Shown: positions 17,021 through 26,977 of the stretch, piece after piece | Layout of the letters: each line of letters starts with the position of its first letter | Numbering within the stretch: the first letter of the stretch is position 1 | From: Candidatus Rifleibacteriota bacterium | Lineage (GTDB): Bacteria > Muiribacteriota > Ozemobacteria > Ozemobacterales > Ozemobacteraceae | Direction of reading: 5' to 3' | Length of the DNA: 64,000 nt | NCBI GenBank assembly: GCA_015232575.1 | Contig: JADFZL010000013.1 | Location: 152,579-216,578, forward strand | The notes under the pieces: model-generated | Told to the model about the DNA's origin: nothing | What the model saw: only the letters and a program-made list of their open reading frames with translations | Databases searched by the model: none | Translations under genes and position numbers: made by a program

Positions 17021-18394
17021 TCAAAATGTTTTTAATGCCCCATTTTTACATGGGTTTCTCTTGATCCATGCAAAATCTGGAGGAGAAATTAGAGTTCTAT
17101 CACCGAGATGTACCGGGGGTCTGGAAATATAGTCGGGACTTATGGTGTAATCACCTGAAACATTCGCATTCAGCTGAGTCTGCATTAAATTGCATACACG
17201 ATTGCTGGTTCTCAGAATCTGGCACATAGTAATAACACAGAGAAGAAGTATCAGCATGGTTCGCCGCAAACCCTCTGAATAAGCGATGCATGCAACCAGC
17301 AATGTAACAAAAATCATTGGAAGATACCAGATAAAGCGGTCGGTAAGAGTATCAAAAATCTGCATAATATTAAACATGCAAAACAGACCAAAAGTTCCTG
17401 AAAAAGCAAAAAGAGCAATCAGATACAGAAAATGCATCGCAGTATTTTGAGGTCTCCAAAGCACTGAAATAGCCGAAATAACAGAAATGAGAAGAATTGT
17501 TCCAATGTGAAAACGCGTTGGTCCCAGGCGATAACACAAATCGCTTATAAACTGAATCAGATACTCTAATGGACTGTATTTCCCTCCCTGGCTAAATTCA
17601 TGAGAGCCCGTCGCACCCATAAAATATCTGAAAAAGAACCATATTGAAAGTGGAATAAAGAACGACATAAGCGATAAAAATAATTGATGAGAATAACATG
17701 ATTTTTTATGTTGCAGGTAAACTACAAATGCCAGCCCTGGAAGAAAAGCAATACAAGAATTGCGTGTAAGCATCATAAGTGCCATTATAAACCAAACTGC
17801 CACAAGTTCCGGCAAGCATTGATTTATCGACTTTTCATTGATTTGAACACGTCTGAGTTGTATGAAAAATAGTCCCAGAATCGGGAGAAACAACGTTTCG
17901 GAAAGAAGAAAGGTAAAATAATATCCGACAAAAGCAGACAGATATAATGAACCAACCCATCTGGAAAATTGAATTTCCTTTATTCCACGCGTCAGACAAA
18001 TCAAAAGAAAAGACCAGCAGAAAGCCGTAATTGCTGACAGCAGGGAAAGAGAATACATCAGGGAATATCCGCTTACACCGGTTATTCCCTGAATAACACT
18101 CAGATACAAAGAAAAAAGCGGAGGAAAGGAGAGTATTGCCTGCCCTCCAAAATACTTATACCCATGACCCGACAGAATTGAGACTGACCCTTCCCAGTAT
18201 CCCCAACCGTCTGGTGTAAGTTTTATGCCCTGCGAAAGGATGAGCCAGGATAAAAAAGCAGCCAGTAGTGCACAAAATATCGGCAACAGCATTTCCTGAA
18301 GAAGAGAATTTCTTTCCGAATTTGAATCAATAAGATTACTCATAAAAGTTGTAACAGAATTCTGCTTTTTTTCAATTTCGAAACACTCGTTCAA
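17021..18394 (-). CDS. Multi-spanning membrane protein, GT-C glycosyltransferase-like
   Basis: 457 residues with about ten hydrophobic spans. The first loop after TM1 holds LTPDGWGYWEGSVSILSGHG and then FPPLFSLYLSVIQ. That is where GT-C enzymes of the ArnT/PMT type keep their acidic catalytic motif (here D, W and E in PDGWGYWE). It would transfer a sugar from a lipid-phosphate donor outside the membrane, but this is inference from fold. An alternative start is Met18. It is the only gene in its transcription unit. Confidence 0.65.
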   Translation of the reverse strand: MNECFEIEKKQNSVTTFMSNLIDSNSERNSLLQEMLLPIFCALLAAFLSWLILSQGIKLTPDGWGYWEGSVSILSGHGYKYFGGQAILSFPPLFSLYLSVIQGITGVSGYSLMYSLSLLSAITAFCWSFLLICLTRGIKEIQFSRWVGSLYLSAFVGYYFTFLLSETLFLPILGLFFIQLRRVQINEKSINQCLPELVAVWFIMALMMLTRNSCIAFLPGLAFVVYLQHKKSCYSHQLFLSLMSFFIPLSIWFFFRYFMGATGSHEFSQGGKYSPLEYLIQFISDLCYRLGPTRFHIGTILLISVISAISVLWRPQNTAMHFLYLIALFAFSGTFGLFCMFNIMQIFDTLTDRFIWYLPMIFVTLLVACIAYSEGLRRTMLILLLCVITMCQILRTSNRVCNLMQTQLNANVSGDYTISPDYISRPPVHLGDRTLISPPDFAWIKRNPCKNGALKTF

Positions 18395-18885
18395 TTTTGT
18401 GGTTTTTCACCAAAAAGAAAATGCACCATATGGACGACAATTGTATTGAATATATCGCAAAATGGCAAGAGAAAATCCATATCTTGTCTCAGGAATTACC
18501 TGTTTAGCGTTTAATGCTTTTTCCAAGGGAAATCTTAAACTTTTATTTCTGCTTTTAGGGGTTTAAAAAAAATAGGATCTCAAAACTATTGTACCTTAAA
18601 AGGGTTTGTGCTTTAATAGAGGAATGAATATTGATAGTCCACTTTCACTTGAAAATCTTATTAGCGGCGCAAAGGATTTTTTCAAAAAAATTTAGATTTT
18701 GCAGAATCGGAGAATTTCTTTTAAAAAGAAAAGACGAGTGAAGGGGAAGTGTTGTTTTTTTCAATGGGTAATTGCTGAGTTTATATCAATATTCTTGATT
18801 CTCATAGACGATCTGGCGTAAAATGATGCCGATAAAAACACGTCTATTTGAGAACCAGTGCAAATACTTTAATTGAGGAAAATTA
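18395..18885. other. Intergenic region with a short possible gene remnant
   Basis: About 490 AT-rich bases between divergent genes. A 23-codon plus-strand frame at 18624-18695 begins MNIDSPLSLENLISGAKDFF with AGAGG upstream and stops early. It reads like the beginning of a truncated gene, but I cannot name it. The rest shows only the promoter at 18795-18824. Confidence 0.35.
18795..18824 (+). promoter_or_regulatory. Promoter for the zinc-ribbon protein gene
   Basis: TTGATT (18795-18800), an 18-base spacer and TAAAAT (18819-18824), 64 bases before the start codon. Confidence 0.6.
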
Positions 18886-18888
18886 TTG

Positions 18889-19782
18889 ATGAAAGCTCAA
18901 CATGAAATTAACACGATAAAATCATTTGCTTTGTACATTTCACAAAAAATAGTATTTTTCTGTATGAGATATTCAGAAAGAACCCTTCAGCAAAGACTTT
19001 TTCCATTTATTCTCTGCCTGATATTTTTGTTGGCATGTTCTGCTTCTTCTGCTAAAATCTGCGTCCACTGCACCCAGCAGATTCCTGATCGGGCAAAATT
19101 CTGTGAGTCCTGTGGAAAAATGCAGTCTTCAGATGCTCAAAAACAAATTTATCAACCTTCGAAATCTATTTTTACTTTATTCGCAGTTGTAGATGACTTT
19201 GAAAAAGTAGTTTCAAAAGGCGTTTACACTAACATCATCGGAGGATTTCCAGAATTCAAATCAGTCTGTTCGGAAAAAATCAGACAGTTCTCGCAGATTG
19301 AAAAAAGCTTGCCAGAAGAGCTTCAAATCATCGGTAAAATGTATATAAATAAAGCAAAAGCTTTCAACTCGACAGTAATTGCCCTCAAAACTCTCCGCCT
19401 GGATTCAACATACAGTGCCGCTCTGATACGCTATTACAGTTTCCTTGTCGATCAGTATAATCAAGCTATTCAGATGCTCAGAAATGCAAAGTCTTTTTCT
19501 GGCGAAAACTTAAAACAACTGAAAATAATGGTAAAAAATATCGAAGGAAAAGCCCAAAAATACACAGTTACCGGAAAATTTCTGAAAATCGGCAAATCAA
19601 AGATCAAAAACGGCACACCCTTCGTCGTTCTCAAAATGAACAAAGGGAAAGCCCAAATACTTATTCTAGCCGAAGAAGGTGAAGATGAACCAGTTTCAGG
19701 CTGGGAAAGCCTTAAATCGTTACGGGAACGAACCACCTGGAATACCCAAAGCGAATCATATTACAGCGACTCCGCTGATTAG
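18889..19782 (+). CDS. Exported or membrane-anchored zinc-ribbon protein
   Basis: 297 residues from ATG 18889 (GAGGAAAA upstream; TTG 18886 is also possible). A long basic N-terminal region leads to one hydrophobic segment (FPFILCLIFLLACSASSA). Directly after it comes a zinc ribbon CVHC-x11-CESC, a type usual in cytoplasmic proteins. Residues ~110-215 are helical and the last ~75 are basic, with a short beta stretch. The family is not recognised. Whether the hydrophobic segment is a signal peptide or an anchor cannot be told by eye. Confidence 0.65.
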   Translation: MKAQHEINTIKSFALYISQKIVFFCMRYSERTLQQRLFPFILCLIFLLACSASSAKICVHCTQQIPDRAKFCESCGKMQSSDAQKQIYQPSKSIFTLFAVVDDFEKVVSKGVYTNIIGGFPEFKSVCSEKIRQFSQIEKSLPEELQIIGKMYINKAKAFNSTVIALKTLRLDSTYSAALIRYYSFLVDQYNQAIQMLRNAKSFSGENLKQLKIMVKNIEGKAQKYTVTGKFLKIGKSKIKNGTPFVVLKMNKGKAQILILAEEGEDEPVSGWESLKSLRERTTWNTQSESYYSDSAD

Positions 19783-19787
19783 GGTGC

Positions 19788-19800
19788 TGTCATTTCGAAC
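19788..19800. repeat. Fragment of the palindromic dispersed repeat
   Basis: TGTCATTTCGAAC matches the outer arm of the elements at 450-506 and 1325-1389. It lies in the 24-base gap between convergent genes. It may be the stump of a longer copy or a chance match. Confidence 0.35.
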
Positions 19801-19806
19801 ACATTG

Positions 19807-22032
19807 CTAATGTGGCAATGGGAGCTTGATTGTGAAGTTGGTTCCGGTGCCTTCTGCTGAGTCGATTTTTATTGTACCATTATGCAGATCTATTATTCTT
19901 TTTGTAATAGAAAGGCCCAGCCCTGTGCCGTGTGGCTTGGTGGTAAAAAATGGGTCAAAAAGTCTGTCACGAAGGTCTTTGGGAATGCCTGTTCCATGAT
20001 CCTGGAAAGAAATTTCGACGCTGTCTGAATGTTTGAGAACCGCTATTTCCAATGTTCCTCCGTTGGGCATTGCCTGAATTGCATTGATCGCTACATTAAG
20101 AAAAGCCTGTTTTATTTTCTCCGGATCAACGTTCAGAGCAATCGCTTCAGCGGGTTGCCATTTTTCAGAAATGGTTACTTTCTGCCTTGAAGCTTCGTGC
20201 CTTATCAGAAGCAGGAAATCTTTGAGCGTTTCAATCAAATCTACACGACGGGTTTTTGTGCGCTCAGGCCTTGATATATTAAGAAGCTGCTCAACAAAAT
20301 TATTCAATCTTCGAACTTCACCAAGAATGACTTTAATATGTTTTTCATGTTCTTCTGATGCTTCCTCGCCGATTACCTCGACAAGGCTCGAAATAGAAAC
20401 CAGCGGATTCCTGATTTCATGAGCAATTGAAGCAGCAAGACGTCCGAGTGAAACCCATTTTTCAACATCAACAAGATGACGTTCCATCTTTCTGACAGAT
20501 GTAAGATCATCAAAAATAAGAACACTTCCAATTATCATATCATCTGCTTTGAGTGGCGTAATGCGGATTTGTACAACTCGCGGCTCGGTACCTGAAAGAT
20601 TAAGAGGAAATTCACCACGTACAATTGATGACGCATCGACTTCTTCCAGTTCAATCTGTTTCTCTGAAATGAATTGAAGAACATTTTTTGAAAATTCACG
20701 ATCAGAAATATCTAAAAAGGCTTCAGAAAGTGGCTGCCGAAAAGCATCAAGTTCATCAAGTCCGATGATTTTTCTAAATGCATAATTAACCGTAACAAGC
20801 CTGTTGTCTTTGTCAACCGTTCCAACACCCGTGTCAACACTGTTAAGAATGTTTCTGATGTAGTCTTTCATTTCAACAACATGTTGGTACAACCTGGCAT
20901 TTTCAATCAGAGAACCGCCGAGTGGAGCAATTGTGTCAAGAAATCTTCTCACTCCTTCTGAATAACCCTGGTTACCGGTTTTGGCCAGAAAAAGAACACC
21001 CTGAACCTTTCTTCCGGACAAAAGAGGCATCATAAGAATTACAGTTCCAGAGACAGAGACTTCTATTGTTTTTGCATTCTTCTTGCATTCTTCAAGTGTT
21101 TTTTGAAAATCAAAATTGCTGATTTCCGGAATACTCTGGTCATCCGGATGTTTGCTTTCATCATTCAGGATAATTCGACCTATTGATGAAAAAGACAGCG
21201 TTTGCGCCTTTTCAAGGAATGTATTCAGAATTGCAGCAAGATTGAGGGAAAATCCCATTGCTTTTGTCAGTTCAAATATTTCCCATAATTCCTGAATTTT
21301 TTCGTCCAGAGTTCGATTTCTTTCGCGTCCCTCTCTAATTTTTTCCTGCAGAGAGGAAACCATGAGATTGAACATTTCACCCATTTCACTGAGTTCATCT
21401 TCGCCTGAAATTTCAACTCTTTTTGAGAAGTCTCCCTCGCGAATAGACTGAATTACATCCATTATTAGTCCAATCGGCCGGAAAATATTCTGAGAGACAA
21501 GATAAGTTGCAAAAACACCAAGCAAAAGAACAACCAGTGAAAAAATTGAAGTCTGTTGAAAAAGACTCCAGGCTATTCTGCTGTGACTCAGCGGAATACC
21601 GATTCCAATTGATCCAATAACAGAATTACCACTTTTCACAGGAAAAAATACTTCGCGTACGGTTTCATCGGGCATTCCTGAAACATGAATGGTTTCATCC
21701 GGAGCGATTTTTGCCGGAAAACCTTCAAGGGGAAATCGCGATTCATCTCCCCATACCCGCCACCAATGGTCATCGTAGATGGTAATCTTCAGTTCAGTAT
21801 CTGCAGTTTTCCTCAATTGCGTAAATTTTTCAAGCAAACTGTCAGAACCGTTCTCCAGCTTCATTTTTGCAGCTTCCGAAAGAATATTGCCCCAGAGAAC
21901 TGAATCAGCAAGAAATTGTCTTGAAAAATAAGAATTGATTTTGAAAATAGAATTAAACGCAATGAAAGAATTACTCAGAACAAGAATTGAGATAATGAAG
22001 AAGAATAATCGCCCTTTAAGCGTCTGAGGCAT
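19807..22032 (-). CDS. Membrane sensor histidine kinase (sensor-HAMP-GAF-PAS)
   Basis: 741 residues. TM1 is at ~9-29, an extracytoplasmic sensor domain at ~30-155, and TM2 at ~162-182. HAMP (~183-236) is followed by a GAF-like domain (~260-385), PAS (~388-510) and a phosphoacceptor helix with His538 (SIAHEIRNPL). The HATPase domain has DHGTGIP, FDPFFTTKPHGTGLGL and a closing EGTGTNFTIKLP. This is a complete NtrB-like kinase. No response regulator gene adjoins it, so its partner is elsewhere. It is the last gene of the long minus-strand run, six bases after the other kinase. Confidence 0.92.
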   Translation of the reverse strand: MPQTLKGRLFFFIISILVLSNSFIAFNSIFKINSYFSRQFLADSVLWGNILSEAAKMKLENGSDSLLEKFTQLRKTADTELKITIYDDHWWRVWGDESRFPLEGFPAKIAPDETIHVSGMPDETVREVFFPVKSGNSVIGSIGIGIPLSHSRIAWSLFQQTSIFSLVVLLLGVFATYLVSQNIFRPIGLIMDVIQSIREGDFSKRVEISGEDELSEMGEMFNLMVSSLQEKIREGRERNRTLDEKIQELWEIFELTKAMGFSLNLAAILNTFLEKAQTLSFSSIGRIILNDESKHPDDQSIPEISNFDFQKTLEECKKNAKTIEVSVSGTVILMMPLLSGRKVQGVLFLAKTGNQGYSEGVRRFLDTIAPLGGSLIENARLYQHVVEMKDYIRNILNSVDTGVGTVDKDNRLVTVNYAFRKIIGLDELDAFRQPLSEAFLDISDREFSKNVLQFISEKQIELEEVDASSIVRGEFPLNLSGTEPRVVQIRITPLKADDMIIGSVLIFDDLTSVRKMERHLVDVEKWVSLGRLAASIAHEIRNPLVSISSLVEVIGEEASEEHEKHIKVILGEVRRLNNFVEQLLNISRPERTKTRRVDLIETLKDFLLLIRHEASRQKVTISEKWQPAEAIALNVDPEKIKQAFLNVAINAIQAMPNGGTLEIAVLKHSDSVEISFQDHGTGIPKDLRDRLFDPFFTTKPHGTGLGLSITKRIIDLHNGTIKIDSAEGTGTNFTIKLPLPH

Positions 22033-22038
22033 CTAATT

Positions 22039-23052
22039 TCAACTGTAGATGGCAAATGAAACCTTACAACCATTGCCCGGAGAAGAAATTATTGAAAAAT
22101 CTCCGCCGGCAAGACGGATTCTTTCTTCCATGCTGAGAAGTCCCATTTTTTTCATCGTTGCATAGTTTTTTCTGATCGTTTCAACATCAAAGCCTGCACC
22201 ATCATCTTCAACAGAGCATTTAATGGCCATCGCCGAAGGGTCAAAAACAATAAAAACTCTTATGGATTTCCCTTCTGAATGCCTTGATGAATTTGACACG
22301 GCTTCCTGAATAACCCTGAATACAGCAAGTTCTTTTTCCTGTGAAACTCTGAAAGCTTCGCCTTCACGATGCAGATTAACTGTAATTCCTGTGCGCGAAT
22401 TAAACCCGCTTATAAACTGCTCGAGAGTTGGAATAAGGCCAAGATCGTCAAGCGCCATTGGTCGCAGATCAAAAATATATCGCCTGAGTTCTTTAAGACT
22501 GCGAATTATGGATGCTTTTAATTCGACAAGTTCTTCTTTGAGAATTTCTGGAGAGTTAATTTTTTCAAGGCAGAAATCTATGCGCATGGTAAGATTTGCA
22601 AGCAATTGTGCCGGACCATCGTGAATTTCGCGGGAGATTCGTTTTCTTTCATTTTCCTGGGCAAGTATAAGCCCGGAGGAAGATTCATCTGGATTGTCAA
22701 GCTGCATTCTGGCCGCAAAATCAGACAACTCTGAGATAACTTTAGTCAGATTCGCAACCGCACTTCGCAGAAGATCCTGTAATCTCAGCCTGAAAGTTGA
22801 AGAAGCATAGCTGGAAGTATTTCCAGCACCAATAAGAAAATCAATTCGCTCAAGGCAATCTTCCCTGATCGTTTTTGTAAATACTCCCTGATTTTCCTTG
22901 ATTATCTCAGCAAGCTCATGAAGCTTTTTCAATCGTTCCTCTTCATGGAACAAGTTACAAATCCAACTTTCAATCAATTCAGAAAGTGAATTCATGCAGT
23001 TTTTAAGATCTTCCGATTTACTCATGAAAAAACCCTGATTGAAAGTTTTCAT
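22039..23052 (-). CDS. NarX/DegS-type sensor histidine kinase (HisKA_3)
   Basis: 337 residues from ATG 23052, which overlaps the previous stop as ATGA and has AGAGGTC upstream. The frame is open to 23199 but that lies inside the TPR gene. The N-terminal ~125 residues are helical with no membrane span. The phosphoacceptor is His144 in ENERKRISREIHDGPAQLL, the HisKA_3 motif, followed by an HATPase (VFRVIQEAVSNSSRHSEG, VEDDGAGFD, GLLSMEERIRLAGG). Such kinases usually pair with LuxR-type regulators, and none is adjacent. Confidence 0.9.
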   Translation of the reverse strand: MKTFNQGFFMSKSEDLKNCMNSLSELIESWICNLFHEEERLKKLHELAEIIKENQGVFTKTIREDCLERIDFLIGAGNTSSYASSTFRLRLQDLLRSAVANLTKVISELSDFAARMQLDNPDESSSGLILAQENERKRISREIHDGPAQLLANLTMRIDFCLEKINSPEILKEELVELKASIIRSLKELRRYIFDLRPMALDDLGLIPTLEQFISGFNSRTGITVNLHREGEAFRVSQEKELAVFRVIQEAVSNSSRHSEGKSIRVFIVFDPSAMAIKCSVEDDGAGFDVETIRKNYATMKKMGLLSMEERIRLAGGDFSIISSPGNGCKVSFAIYS

Positions 23053-25748
23053 TTCTTGACCTCTGTTCCTGTGTTTACACCAAGCAATGCAAGTTCGGAC
23101 TGAACAAGATTTTTCAGTGAATATGAACAATTCGGGCTTGCAAGAACAGAATTCAGCTCGCTCTTTGCTTTTTCTTTGTATCCTGAGCCGATAAGACATT
23201 TAACATACTTTATTCGCAGATCAAGTCTGTGAGGTGCTTTCTTAAGTGTTTCAGACAATATTTGTACCCCTTCACGGAATTTTCCGGTACTTTCAGCGAG
23301 AGTACCAAGTCTTACCAGATGCGCCGTATCCTTGTAACCAAGACTATATGCCCTCATAGAAGCATTAAAAGCATCATCAAGCATTCCGAGTTTGGAAAAA
23401 ACATTCCCTACCATTCCGTAGACTTCCCCGTCTGGTTTATGTTTAAGGTATTCGAGTAATAATGGAAGCGATTCTTCCCACTTTCCGGAAAGATATCTGC
23501 TTCTGCCCTTTTTTAGAATCCCGGAATATCTGTCAGGCTTAACCTCTTCAACCGCCTGAGCAAAAGCAATTTCATCACTTATATCAACTTCCTCCTGTAC
23601 ATCAGGAGGAGCTGATTTTCCTTCGGGCAATTTGCCTGTGGAAGAAGATTTCTGTGTTTTCTGGGTATCAGCAATATCAGGCTGAGCAATTATGCTGTCT
23701 GATGCTACAACTTTTTTTTTCACTATTTTTGCAGTCGGCTGAATGGAAACCGGTTCAAAGACTGTCGAACCTGAATTTACCGGCGCAATTTCGATTGTCT
23801 GAGTTGAAATTTTCGAAAGTTTAGATTTATCCGGAACGATTGTATTCACTTCTTCTGAATCAATAATTCCGCTAATCAGATATTCATCGTCAGGCTTCTT
23901 CTTCGTCGCAGTGACAACTTTTGCAGGATCTGATTTTTCTGCGTCATTCGTTATTTTTGGAGTTATTGCTTTTTCTGGAGCATTTGTTGTTTCTGGCGTT
24001 GTCGGCCTTTCTGGAGCTTTTGTCAGTTCTTGAGTTGGCGGTTCTGAAGTTGACATCTCTGGAGTTGTCGGCTCTGGAATTGTTGCTTCCGGAGCACTGA
24101 TTGATTCAACTGAACTCGCTGGTTTTACAATTTTTGCATCCTTTGAAGCGTCTCCAAGGGCATTTACAAGCATTTTAGTTTCCATTCCCTGCGGTACAGG
24201 TGGATTTTTATCTTCATAGCCCGGAGCAGCAAACAAGACAACTCCGCCAGTTGATTTCGGTTTTTCTGAAACAATCAGAGTTTCAGGAACTTCTGATGGA
24301 AGGGTAACAACATTTTCAGAAGTAACCGGAATACTCTCGGGTAGAACCACAACTTGAGATGAAAATTGAGAAGCAATCTTAGGAGCGACCTCAGGAGCTA
24401 CTTCAGGAGGCGGAACATCAATCTGCGGAGTAACTTCCTCTGAGACTAACTTTTCACTAAGTTTGTCACGTATTTTATCAGCAAGACTTCTCGCTGTTTC
24501 GTTTGAAGGCTCTACAGACAGGCATTTTTCAAGGAATCTGAGCGCAAATTCATGTTTCCCGGTCTCATTGAGAACCTGACCGTATTCCAGATTGTACAAC
24601 GGGTTAAGTGGTTCTGCCTTGATGCATCTTTCGAGAAATACAATTGCCTCATCATTAATTCCAAGTTCCCGATATATTGATCCCAGATAATAGTTTCCCA
24701 GAATATTATTCTGGTTTAAATTGAGGAGAGTTGAAAGGGTTCTTGCGGCATCAACAAATGATTTCCGGTCAAACTGGCTCTTTGCAAGCTTTAAAAGAAG
24801 TTCTTCACTTGCGGGAAATTCTTTCAAGTAGGCTTTTAATGCATTTTCAAACTTCACTGAATCACCAAGTTTTTCTCTTGCCTGAATAAGAAGTTTCCAG
24901 GATTTCTCATCAGCATTTCCAGATTCTATCTCGTGTTCAAGAAATTCAGCACAGGAAGCCGTGTTGCCACTTTTCAACATCATTGATGCAGAAATAACAG
25001 TTTCGTCTTTGAATGTTGGAGGAGCAAGAAATTGTTTTGAATATGAGAGAGTGTTTTTAATGGCATCTTTTTTAAGGAGATAAGGCGCTGTGAGGTAGGA
25101 AATTAATCCGATTATTACCAGAAAGAAAGCCCATTTAAGGAACCAGGTTGTCTTTGTCAGATGTTTCATGGTACGTCGCAGAAAGTTTTTCTTACTTTTT
25201 TCACTTGAATGATCATTGATATTGATAGTTTTATGCTCATGAATAATTTCAATTTCAGGTTCTACATCAGCTTCTAGGTTAGCTTCTGTTTCAACTCCAA
25301 TGCCTTTCATTTCGTTGGGAAGACCCTGAAAGACTGGCGGCAGAAACCACTTTCCCTTATCTTCTGTGGGCCCTGCGATGAGAACTCTTTCGATTTCGAA
25401 CCATTCACGAAAACCAGCAAACAGAGCAAGATAATATGCTTCCTTGATGTTGTATATCCAGAGAAGTATGAATATAAAGCTGGAAACATAAAAAATTCCT
25501 ACAAGTGCAAGTGGATGAAACAACTCAGAAAAGAATTCGAAAACAACCCCTTTGGAATAAAAGCTGTACCCGCCTGACAAGCCGGAAAGATAAATAAAAA
25601 TCATTATTATTCCGCGATCAATGTAGCCCGCATAAACCTGTCCCATACCCATTACAAAAAAAGACATCAGCCCGGCCAGCCCGGGATTCCGGTATGATTT
25701 ACGAAGTCTGTCTTCTCTTATTCTCTGTAACCAGTCAGGCAATTTCAT
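23049..25748 (-). CDS. Large TM2-domain/TPR membrane protein
   Basis: 899 residues. The N-terminus has a TM2-like pair of helices (NPGLAGLMSFFVMGMGQVYAGY), a third span (~85-110) and another span (~203-225). TPRs follow at ~245-450. A long Pro/Thr/Glu/Val linker (~455-720), with runs such as TTPETTNAPEK, leads to a second TPR block (~740-890). Most of the chain would lie on one side of the membrane and could reach far across the envelope. It is translationally coupled to the HisKA_3 kinase, which suggests it scaffolds or informs that sensor; this is inference. Confidence 0.75.
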   Translation of the reverse strand: MKLPDWLQRIREDRLRKSYRNPGLAGLMSFFVMGMGQVYAGYIDRGIIMIFIYLSGLSGGYSFYSKGVVFEFFSELFHPLALVGIFYVSSFIFILLWIYNIKEAYYLALFAGFREWFEIERVLIAGPTEDKGKWFLPPVFQGLPNEMKGIGVETEANLEADVEPEIEIIHEHKTININDHSSEKSKKNFLRRTMKHLTKTTWFLKWAFFLVIIGLISYLTAPYLLKKDAIKNTLSYSKQFLAPPTFKDETVISASMMLKSGNTASCAEFLEHEIESGNADEKSWKLLIQAREKLGDSVKFENALKAYLKEFPASEELLLKLAKSQFDRKSFVDAARTLSTLLNLNQNNILGNYYLGSIYRELGINDEAIVFLERCIKAEPLNPLYNLEYGQVLNETGKHEFALRFLEKCLSVEPSNETARSLADKIRDKLSEKLVSEEVTPQIDVPPPEVAPEVAPKIASQFSSQVVVLPESIPVTSENVVTLPSEVPETLIVSEKPKSTGGVVLFAAPGYEDKNPPVPQGMETKMLVNALGDASKDAKIVKPASSVESISAPEATIPEPTTPEMSTSEPPTQELTKAPERPTTPETTNAPEKAITPKITNDAEKSDPAKVVTATKKKPDDEYLISGIIDSEEVNTIVPDKSKLSKISTQTIEIAPVNSGSTVFEPVSIQPTAKIVKKKVVASDSIIAQPDIADTQKTQKSSSTGKLPEGKSAPPDVQEEVDISDEIAFAQAVEEVKPDRYSGILKKGRSRYLSGKWEESLPLLLEYLKHKPDGEVYGMVGNVFSKLGMLDDAFNASMRAYSLGYKDTAHLVRLGTLAESTGKFREGVQILSETLKKAPHRLDLRIKYVKCLIGSGYKEKAKSELNSVLASPNCSYSLKNLVQSELALLGVNTGTEVKK

Positions 25749-25768
25749 CAGGATTATCTCTTAATGTT

Positions 25769-26977
25769 TTATTCAACAACATCAACAATAAAACCACCAT
25801 TAACAACGCACAACTTGATAGCATTCTGCAGGCAAAAATTTACCAGTTCAGATTTTTCATGATTTGAAACAACAATACCTCTGGCAGAATTAGCCTGGAA
25901 TTTGCCTTCGCTCAAAACCGAAGTAAGTGCCTGAATGTTCTCACGATGCCAGGTAATACTTTTTCGTATATTTTCAAGGCATTCCTGAGTCGGATTAAAT
26001 ACAACTTCAACCGCAACCAGGACACCCTTTTTATCCTGACAAAGCACATCAAGACGCCGTTTTCTTCCATCTTCAAGCGTTACCGGGTAATCGCAGTACA
26101 GAACCCTGAGTCCTTTTTCAATGAGATTTATATGCTCCAGAACCCACTCGATAAAATCTTTTTTGCTCTGAAAAAATGAATTTTTGGAAAACTGTTCAAA
26201 AACGTCTTCCAGTGTTGAAACGCGCTCTTTCAACTTTTCATTTTCTTCATGAAGAACGTGAACCTGTTGCCACAGACTTTTGTTTTCATCAAGTAATGCA
26301 ACAAGACCTTTAATTTCACCCTCATTGAACTCACTCAAAGGTCTTGAGATCAAACGTGCAACCATCAAGCGCAGCGATGTCATAGCGTCAGCACCAACAT
26401 TTGCTGAGCTTTTTTCTCTTCCGATTACCAGAACCGGAGCGCCTGCTCTTCTGGATCTATGGATCAGAAGGGTGTCGCCAGGCGAAAAAGCTTTAATAGC
26501 TTCACCAAGAGCAAGAGTTCTTCTGTCATAGTCCGGACGGCGATTTGGGGTTACTTTTCCATCAATTTCGATTGAGAAAAAATCTTCAGATGGGAAAAGT
26601 TTTCCATAAAGTTCATCCTCACGTGCAAACCACTTGAGTTTTCTCTGATTAAATTCGTTTAATGAAAGTCTTTTCCTGATAATAATGTCATCAGTTGAAT
26701 CTGACATTTCGATAGAAACAACATGTTCATTAATTTCTTCATCAACAAATATAGAGAGCTCAGTTTCAGGCTTGGCTTTTTTTAGTGTTTCGCCCAATTT
26801 CAAAGTTCTGTTTTCAAAGGAAATATTCCATTCAGAAACGAAATCACCAAAGACTTTCAGTTCAGAAATTTTTGAAGAAAAGAAAAGTTTCATTTTCTCA
26901 TCTTCTGACTCAAGCCAGGTCAAAACACCACTTTTTATTTCATCTGCTGTTACTATTTTTTTAATTTCGTCTTTCAT
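25769..26977 (-). CDS. PD-(D/E)XK-like protein with duplicated N-terminal domain
   Basis: 402 residues from ATG 26977 (TAATG overlap with the preceding stop; a GTG at 26989 is possible). The N-terminal two thirds hold two copies of a ~65-residue domain, visible from RTLKLGETLKKAKPETELSI and RTLALGEAIKAFSPGDTLLI. A coiled coil follows (~230-260). The C-terminal ~125 residues resemble the DUF91/NucS nuclease fold (RRLDVLCQDKKGVLVAVEVV), but the E-x-K lysine is Val. It is therefore either inactive or uses another residue. No role is established. It sits between the LolA-like and TPR genes of the pseudopilin run. Confidence 0.6.
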   Translation of the reverse strand: MKDEIKKIVTADEIKSGVLTWLESEDEKMKLFFSSKISELKVFGDFVSEWNISFENRTLKLGETLKKAKPETELSIFVDEEINEHVVSIEMSDSTDDIIIRKRLSLNEFNQRKLKWFAREDELYGKLFPSEDFFSIEIDGKVTPNRRPDYDRRTLALGEAIKAFSPGDTLLIHRSRRAGAPVLVIGREKSSANVGADAMTSLRLMVARLISRPLSEFNEGEIKGLVALLDENKSLWQQVHVLHEENEKLKERVSTLEDVFEQFSKNSFFQSKKDFIEWVLEHINLIEKGLRVLYCDYPVTLEDGRKRRLDVLCQDKKGVLVAVEVVFNPTQECLENIRKSITWHRENIQALTSVLSEGKFQANSARGIVVSNHEKSELVNFCLQNAIKLCVVNGGFIVDVVE

